Assembly: GCA_038496445.1 (NCBI GenBank)
Contig: JALMLS010000215.1
Location: forward strand, 124,001-188,000
Reading direction: 5' to 3'
From: Trichosphaerium sp. ATCC 40318
Taxonomy: Eukaryota > Discosea > Flabellinia > Trichosidae
DNA length: 64,000 nucleotides
The notes below the pieces were generated by a model. The model searched no databases and was not told the origin of the DNA. It saw nothing but the letters and a program-made list of their open reading frames with translations. Shown here piece by piece: positions 56,720 to 64,000 of the stretch. The position numbers and the translations under genes are program-made. Within the stretch, counting starts at the first letter, position 1. The number at the start of each line of letters is the position of its first letter.

Positions 56720-58572
56720 ATGCAAACCAACTATGATGTGATAAAGTCTAGATTTGTAAGAAATGTGCACATCAAATATCAAAAACCAGGTTTGAATTAC
56801 TTTGACAATTTTGAAGATAAACGGTTTTTTTTTTTAGGACAGCTCAAATATCGTAACTACGTTATGTGGAGGGCGCTAGTACTATGCACGGATACAGTAT
56901 TTAACGTTTTAAATAACACCAATACAATAGTTTTAATGCCGTTATTGGTGACATGGAGCTACAACCAAATGTACTGGGACAAGCTGGATAAATTCCAAGT
57001 CATCTCAGACAGTAACAATAATTAATACTCTTTCACTGAGTTGCCGTCTAACGTATTGTTAGTCACGTTAACACCTATACGCGCATCAAAGCGGTTAGAG
57101 CAAGAAAAGTCCGTTTTGGTAATTAATTTGGATAACAATACGTCGTTACAGTTCACGTGCGTAAAGCACTCCGTTTTTAAACCAGATGCGAAGGTATTTT
57201 TTCGGGCGAAGTCGTTTTTTGATTATTAATGTACTCTGATAGATTGCTGTTCATAATGGAGTTAATATCACATATATGAATATACCTTCTAATACATACA
57301 AAGCAGTTGGAGAAAACCATAAGCATCTAAGGGTCACAACGCATGATGACGGTTCATTTTCGGGGTTTTTTATTTCGGACGAAGACGAGTGGATTCAATT
57401 CGATTCTGTGGCTAGGCACGTGCCATCAAACATAACTTTGTTTTTTATCTAACTGCTATGAATTCACATAGACACACTCAATTTATGAAACCTCATCACC
57501 TATCAAGCATTGGTAAAGGCAGTCATCTACTACTATGGTACGACAACAAAGTCTTAAAGTGAAAAAAACAAAATTACGCTAAATGGACCTTAAGGTCAGC
57601 AGTGAAGTCCGATGCCTCTAAAAAAGAATTTCCAAGCGGAAACACACTACCTTTTTCGCCACCACAACCACCTTGTCCTTCATCATTACACAAATACACT
57701 ACGGTACCATCAACTGATTACATGCTTTTTTTACACCAACGTTTAGACAATTGCGGCAAGTGTAGGTTTCTACAATTCAATCGGAAGAAGTATCAAACAA
57801 ACGATCAATTTTATGGCAGCTGGTACACTAACTTTAATACTTACACAATCTTTTTAACATCTATCTATCTCAGCGATAATGGGAGTCAATATATTCTTCG
57901 AACAAGACATTGTAAGTTTGCCAAAAAAAAAAAAAACTTGCGTACTAACTTCAATGTTTCGTTTAGAATCTTCATGTTACTATAGACAATGCAATAGTCT
58001 ATACATCGTCTGGTACTCTCGCTTCATAGATATTATTTGCTCCTTATAACATAACTTTAACAGGGAGTGTAGTGTGGAACAGTAAAACAGATGAACCTCA
58101 GTGTAATTCTAGACTTGTATTAAACTTCAGAGATAATTGGCCCAAGGATGTACCTCAATGTTGTGGAATGTCTAATGGAGGAATATTATTCCATAACTGT
58201 ATATTAAATAATCCAGGTGTCTCATCAGGAGCAGTATGCAATGTAAGTACTTGGTACTAAAAAACATTCTCAAACTTTTTTTCTCCTCAGGATGATCTTC
58301 CTCAAAGTACAATACTAAGGCATCTTGATCCATATGAAACAAGACGTTATATTGGTCAACTGATTTCTCTATCTTTTGGAGTACCATTTGATACAAACGG
58401 AATCATGAGTGGTGTATCTCCAACCCGGTATGAACTCAACTTGATTTTGCTTTTTCTAATTTCAATAAAAAGGGACATTAGATACGATAGGTTTTCGCGA
58501 GTTAGTCAAACCGCAATGTGTCAAGCAATGGCTCCATTACTTGGAAGCACTTGTTTAAAAACTTATAGCTAA
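56720..58572 (+). pseudogene. Degenerate M12B (ADAM/reprolysin)-like metalloprotease gene, tentative
   Basis: Exons read in order: LVTWSYNQMYWDKLDKFQV, an in-frame TAA at about 57023, then YSFTELPSNVLLVTLTPIRA with VFKPDAK, MNIPSNTYKAVGENHKHLRV and HDDGSFSGFFISDEDEWIQF, HHLSSIGKGSHLLLW, YTNFNTYTIFLTSIYLSDNG, CNSRLVLNFRDNWPKDVPQC, and finally YIGQLISLSFGVPFDTNGIM with RFSRVSQTAMCQAMAPLLGS. The early part resembles a fungal-type ADAM propeptide, and FG...FD...GIMS...FS..SQ.A.C matches the segment after the zinc site of M12B proteases. The HExxHxxGxxH zinc motif itself is absent (RRYIGQLISLSFG stands there). Start codon unresolved. Either a dead gene or a non-catalytic relative; family call is an inference. 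Confidence 0.35.
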
Positions 58573-58676
58573 CACAAAAAAAGAATGAACATTGTCAGTT
58601 TTTCACATTGCACCTAAATAAATTCTTTAACAGTTTCAAACTAATAAAGTCTTAAAAACGGTTATACTGAACTAGC

Positions 58677-58877
58677 ATGGGTGAGACCTTCATAAAGCAT
58701 GGTGAAAGTAAGGTATGTTATGAAAGTGGAAAACTTAAAGGACAATGCATATGGGTTGAGGATGCTGGTGATTGCAAACACTGGTATGAGAATGGACAAC
58801 TTAAGTCCCACTGCTTATGGATTGATGGTAAACAACCACGGACAAAAAACTTTTTGAAAGGGACTGTAAATCCATAA
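58677..58877 (+). CDS. Short YwqK-repeat protein
   Basis: ATG 58677, 66 residues, single exon: MGETFIKHGESKVCYESGKL, then YwqK-type repeats KGQCIWVEDAGDCKHWYENG and QLKSHCLWIDGKQPRTKNFL. No F-box. Similar in repeat wording to the gene at 50271-51077. May be a free-standing repeat protein or the surviving tail of a larger paralogue. Confidence 0.55.
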   Translation: MGETFIKHGESKVCYESGKLKGQCIWVEDAGDCKHWYENGQLKSHCLWIDGKQPRTKNFLKGTVNP

Positions 58878-59118
58878 ATATCACTAATTCATAACAATAT
58901 CAATTCTCTTTTTTTCTATTATTGTATAGTACAAGGGTTGTGAAGGGATGTTGTGAGGGGAGGTCTATTTACAGCACAAAAGTTGGAGGGAAAAAACAAA
59001 ACTTTTCACCTCAGCTCTTTTTTTTTGTTTCATGTTTTTTAAATCTGTTTTGTCGGTTTGTGAAAACACTCAGGCTCAAACCAGGACCACATGTAATGTA
59101 TAGGGGATACAAAACATA
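58878..59118. other. Short intergenic region
   Basis: Between the YwqK gene and the 3' end of the large LRR gene; no feature recognised. Confidence 0.4.
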
Positions 59119-62100
59119 TTAATCTTCTTCTCTACGTCTTAATTTTGACCAAGAACGGCATACAACAGCATGAGGCGCCCACTTGTTAAAAAGTTCAACA
59201 TCCTCTTTGCTGATGTACATTGTGTTCGTTGCAGAAATATCAAGCAACTGAATGTTTGGTAGCTCCCTAACAAGCTTCAAGAGTCCAGTTGCAGTAACTA
59301 ATATAGTTGATAAGTAATCTATATAACAGTAGAAGACATCTAAGCGCGAAAAAGTCTGGAGCCGAAAAAAAGAAAAAGACTTGGGTTTTTTCCTTTCTCG
59401 TACTTTTTGAGCAATGTGCAACTACTATGATGCTAAGGTCAACATGACGCGGCATCAAATCGAAAATATCATCAGTTACACGGTCAGATCCATTAAGAAC
59501 AATAGAATGCATAGACACAAACTTTGACCATCGATCTTTCCACTTGTCTTTTAACATAATTTGAAAAGTCTTATTTGAGTATGTATTACCTGTTAAAAAA
59601 AATCACGTGTTAACAAAAAAATCACGTGAAAAACATGTGAGTTTGTGATGAAAAGTCTTAACTAGCTTTAAATAACACATACCACTCAATGCGATTCGTC
59701 GTAGATTAGTACACTTATTAACAATAGAGTTGATTGCTTTCTCTGTAATATGAATACATCCTTGAATTTGAAGTTCTTTAAGCTCTGGACATGCACCTAA
59801 GGAATCTAGTTAGTCTACTGTATACTACTGTCCTCAAAAAAGATTTAAAGCCATGATACCTAAGTTTATAGCTGAGACATCAGTTATATGCTGAAGTTGG
59901 TATAAATTTATTCGTTCAAGCTTCTCACTAACACCCTTAATGATGCCATTCAAGTTCTATCAAAAACAATTGTTTAGTATGAGGTAACATCGTACTACAT
60001 ACCGCATCATTGATGTTAAGACAACTCAAATCAATAGCCTTCAAGTTCTTACAATACGCAGCAATGTCCTAGAATAGCAAGTAAGTTAAGTAAGCTCTTC
60101 CAAAAAGAAAAAAGTAACAAAAAGGACAATAAAAGCAACGCACCAATGCAGCCTGATCAGTTATCTTAGAATGATCACGCATATCCAAAAACCGTCTCAA
60201 AGATAAATTATTTAACTTGGTGCATCCACGAACCTAAGAAAAATGAACATAAACACCTCAATCATCAAAAAAACAATTTAAAAATATGTTATACCAAAGT
60301 TCTTATGCCAGCATCACCAACATTAGGACAGTTCTCAAGGTCCAAAAACCTAAAACACGTATAAGTACGCATTCCAAGTAATAACATATGAATAGTAACG
60401 TACTCTAAGTCAGGGCAATAATTACCAAGCTTACCAAGAACCTTATCATCAATTGATTGACGATGAGATAAACTCAAACGTTTCAACTTTGGCATATGCT
60501 CAACCATCTAAACAAAAAAAGGGGTCACTATTGTCGCTTTGTACTATAGTAGGTAGTACCTGAAAAGCCCAATCTGAGTTAGGGAATACAACAGAATCTT
60601 TTACATGACGTAATCCTCCTTCAAAGGCAGCATCACAAGAGAAGTAAAAGCCCATTAGTCCAGGATTATTTTTACCAAGTTTAGTCAAACATTCAGTGTC
60701 AAAAGTAGCCTTGTCTCTATGTTTCAACAAAAAGTCAGTTTCGTGTCACGTGCGGATTTAATTAAATAGAAAGAAAGACGTACATTGCAATATTTGAAAG
60801 ATCAATGAACTGCTTATTCTTAATCTTGCTTATGATTGCAGGTGTCACGTGAAGACAATTTGATAAATCAATGAAAACCAATTCTCCACCGAATTCTTTC
60901 ACCAAAGTTACCAAGTCCTCAGTGGTAGCGTCTAAATAATATATGTTATTAAAAACAAGCGACAATCTGTGAGTAAGTTGTTATGACGTACGATTAAACA
61001 TGCCGAGGAATTGTAAACTAGGACAATTGAATGCAAGAGCAAGTAAGGATTGATTCCCAAGTTTTTTGCAACCTTTGAGGTTAATGTACATCAGTCTCGT
61101 CTTAAGGGTCTCTGCAAGATAGTTTATGCCCTGTAATGTACCGTGTTATTTAACACGTCATTAAAATATTTAATGTTTCACGTGCCTTATCAGTAATATT
61201 TGTGTTTGCAAGATCAAGGCTTGAAAAGTTAGGAAAGTCAAGTGTTAAGCTTCTCAAGACGTTGTCAGTCAATTCAGAGGCATTCCTTAACTCGCATTTC
61301 TCAAACTGGTTATCTTTGTTATAAATATTGTATACATTACCAAACTAAGCATGTTCTTTAGAAGAAAGAAGGAAAGTATTGAATAAAAAAAGTACAAAAA
61401 AAAAAAGTGAGAAAAAAAGATGCCTAGGTCAACAAACTGGTCAAGGATGGAACGTACGCCAGAGTATTGCTCGATAAATTGATTGAAGTTAAGCCTTACT
61501 GAGTTTGCGTTCCCTTAAGTTAACGTGGTAAGTCATTAAACATCATCGAGTCCTTGTGGTACCTTTTTGATCAAGCAAAAATTCCATAATATTTTTTAGG
61601 ACCTTGGAACGATTACATATAGATACAAGTGAAGCTAAGTCTCTATGACTGTCCCAGTGAAAGCATTTACCAAATAGATGGATTTCATTTGATGCATCAT
61701 CAGATAATAACTTGGTAGCTTTCGAAAATTTGACTACAAACCAAAGTCAAAAAAAAAAAGAGATAAAACAGAGGCAATGCTTTGTTCACTAGTGGTAATA
61801 TCGTAACATCAGAATACTGTGAGAAAGCAATTATTTTGAAATTCGCGATTTAATAAAAATATGAAAAAGCACGTGACACGCACGAGAAAAAAAGTTACAG
61901 AAATAAACAAAAAAAAAAATTACCTGAAACCCTTCCACGGAAAATAATATTAGCTATTGTCATCTTACTCTTTTCGAATGGAATCAATTCTATAACCCAA
62001 CATTAAACAATACCAAAAATCTCTACCGTACTTATTAGAATATATTTAGAGCAAGTTTTAGGGAACTGCTTTACAACAGTTCTCAGACTCTTGAGACGAA

Positions 62101-64000
62101 CGCCAACAAAACTATAGGATTCCTAAAATAGAAAATTATTACTAGTAAGGTGTGAAAGAAGAAGCTTCTTCAACGTACTTCATCATCATCAACTGCAATA
62201 TTTTTGTTTGTATTTTGTAGTGTCTCCATAACCTTATTGATCTTTGTGTTTTGCGATAACGAAGGACTTGGCACGCCTAAAGACAGTGAGTGAGTCAAAT
62301 ATTGTTTTTTCATGAAAAAAATTTCTCTATCGAGTGGCCACATAGATGATGTCTTTACGCCTTAACACGCTATCATGTATTGATTTTACTTACCGTCGCA
62401 TAGAATGAACATAAGTACACCATCAGCAGTATTTTTTTGAGCTAATTCAGAATATACTTCAGCTTCAGACAATGAAAATTGTCCAAAGTCAAACTCTAAA
62501 AGTACATCCTTCTGTTTATCCGTACTAAAGTACAAACTGTTTCCATTAAACATATTCAAAGGAACATTTTGAGATGTAGGATTATGATCAGTTGAGTTTT
62601 TGATTGTAGGTGTTAAAATACGGTCTTGAGGAACCTTGAAACAAAATAGTCAAAAAAAGGCAATGACGAGAAATTTTATCAGAAAAAAAAAGTAGGTCAT
62701 GTGTTTGAGGTTCGCCCCTTCAGTACCTCAAAAGTTGTTTGCTTCGAAGAGTATTCGGCAGCATTGTTCCTTGATCTTGTAGTAAGAGCAGTATTCTTAG
62801 GTCTTCTTGTACCACGCCTACTCTTAACCTTTTCTTTCTTTGTTTTTACTGATCCCTTTATACTTGCAGAAACTATACTAGAAGCTGTTCCACTGACAGA
62901 TGACGCGCTACTTGATACAGCAGTGCGATGGGTTGAAGGTATGATTGTATTTGAAGGTCTACCTGACCTCTGACGCATATGAGCACGTCTTGTTTTTGTG
63001 AGATCTTCTCTGGTAAACCTACAAGCAAGAGATTAACTGACTGCTGTTTAAACAACAACAAAAAAAACGTACGTCAAAGTGAATGTTCTAGCTCCATTTC
63101 GTTCTTCTCTAGAACTAAGCTTATACCATTTCTTTCCGTCATATAACGTAGGCTTCTCTTGAATAGCTGCCATCTCTAGTAATTGAGCTGAACGCAAATA
63201 CAAGTTTTCTGCTTCTGTGTTATCAGGATTTGTTTCAGTGATGAAAATAGCCCACTGCCTAAATAAACAGTCCCGTGTTAGCATAACAAAAAGGGTTTAA
63301 AACAAAAACGTGGTGATTTCACAAATCTATCACGTGATAAATTTTGATGTGGATTATCTTACCGGAGTATATCTGCGCAAATGGAAAGTATTCTAGGCGA
63401 TTGTTGATACCACAAGAGAGCACGATACCATGTAAAAGCTCTAGCAAAAGATCTAACGGCTGTCTCAGCCTCGTATTTAGCTAATTCGCCGCCCATATAT
63501 TTATACTTGTATCGCTTGTAATTAAGAAACTTCAATAAACCCAGTGCAGGAAGAACTACGAAAATAGTTAAACGCTGAACAAAAAAAAAAAAACTAAAAA
63601 TGATTACCTCTGAATCTGCAAGGTACTTTGTGTACTTCGTAATTAGCTACAGCTTGCTGTTTTATTCTCCCAATATAGACTGGATGTTCTTCACATAATA
63701 GCTTTAATTTGGCTTCAGCCAACATCATATAATGATGACGCTTAGTAGATCCTTCACCTGAGTTTGAAAATAGTTAATAAATCATTTTTGAACCAAATAA
63801 TTACCATGAAGAAGAGCCAAGTCAACAAGGAGCTTCGCCCAGTCGAATAGACCTCTATGCTCTAAAGAAGCTTGTTCGAGTTTTTTGATAGCATTAAGTA
63901 ATCTTTCACGTTGCTTAGTGCCACTATACAAAGAGCTTTCATGAAACAAAGCCATAGCCCACTTATGCCTGAAGTAAAAAAAAGATAAGAAAACAACAGG
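59119..64000 (-). CDS. Large TPR-like / LRR (AMN1-type) protein, 5' end outside window
   Basis: More than twenty short exons on the minus strand. The 5'-most visible exons are helical and TPR-like (KWAMALFHESSLYSGTKQRE, EHRGLFDWAKLLVDLALLHG, YEAETAVRSFARAFTWYRAL, ENLYLRSAQLLEMAAIQ). A basic Ser/Thr-rich stretch follows (SSASSVSGTASSIVSAS, KKEKVKSRRGTRRPKNTAL), then an acidic region (DVLLEFDFGQFSLSEAEVYS) and VKFSKATKLLSDDASNEIHL. From about 61250 down LRRs of the cysteine-containing type are encoded one or so per exon: LVFIDLSNCLHVTPAIISKI, FRFLDLENCPNVGDAGIRTL, CKNLKAIDLSCLNIND, CPELKELQIQGCIHITEKAI, CTNLRRIALSG, and a final LPNIQLLDISATNTMYISKE ending RREED at 59119. Introns rather than a single exon set it apart from the F-box/LRR genes. 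Scaffold or adaptor; function unknown. Individual junctions are not all verified. Confidence 0.6.

Noticed and set aside
1-64000. CRISPR array, prokaryotic operons, bacterial ribosome sites
   Set aside because: The window is clearly eukaryotic; no regularly spaced repeats with spacers were seen.

Overview
This is AT-rich nuclear DNA from a unicellular eukaryote. The evidence is dense short spliceosomal introns (mostly about 40-200 bases, ending in T-rich stretches and AG), genes on both strands without operons, and conserved eukaryotic proteins that can be followed only across exon junctions: NatA catalytic subunit NAA10, FAD synthase, a tail-anchored TPR protein and a METTL21-type methyltransferase. 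The lineage cannot be fixed from the sequence; an early opisthokont, fungus-like protist or amoebozoan would all fit. Gene models below were joined by eye by requiring GT..AG ends and a continuous frame, so outer boundaries are firmer than every internal splice site.

Layout. 1-9 kb: a secreted PL14-like polysaccharide lyase (minus, cut by the window edge), a broken F-box/LRR copy, a type I membrane protein with four PPC-like modules, an intact F-box/LRR gene with a decayed partial copy behind it, and a BTB-SPRY gene. 9-13 kb: a 160-base direct duplication and copy 1 of a seven-helix receptor-like gene. 13-25.6 kb: a small orphan gene, a frameshifted F-box/LRR gene, a helical orphan, FAD synthase divergent from the TPR gene, NAA10, and a UvrD-type helicase with a mitochondrial-looking N terminus. 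27-34 kb: a secreted CBM6/ricin-B-lectin protein and tandem copies 2 and 3 of the receptor-like gene, followed by an LRR relic. 34-45 kb: a coiled-coil/SPRY gene, a GFA/CENP-V-domain gene, a membrane-anchored M14-like carboxypeptidase, a four-helix membrane protein, several small orphans, a protein methyltransferase and a helical-repeat gene. 45.5-64 kb: a protein ending in a CaaX box, two F-box-like genes, an F-box/YwqK-repeat gene, a secreted enzyme-like gene, the 18-repeat F-box/LRR gene, a degenerate M12B-like gene, an orphan YwqK gene and a large TPR/LRR gene that leaves the window at its 5' end.

Common threads. (1) Candidate ubiquitin-ligase adaptors: five or six F-box or F-box-like genes and one BTB gene carry fast-evolving LRR, YwqK or SPRY recognition parts, and at least four dead LRR fragments lie between them, which points to birth-and-death evolution. 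(2) Secreted or membrane recognition proteins (PL14, CBM6-lectin, PPC receptor, three receptor-like copies) suggest a cell that senses and digests polysaccharides. (3) The palindrome CACGTG occurs about 65 times by hand count where about 8 would be expected, and many introns begin GTACG rather than GTAAG.
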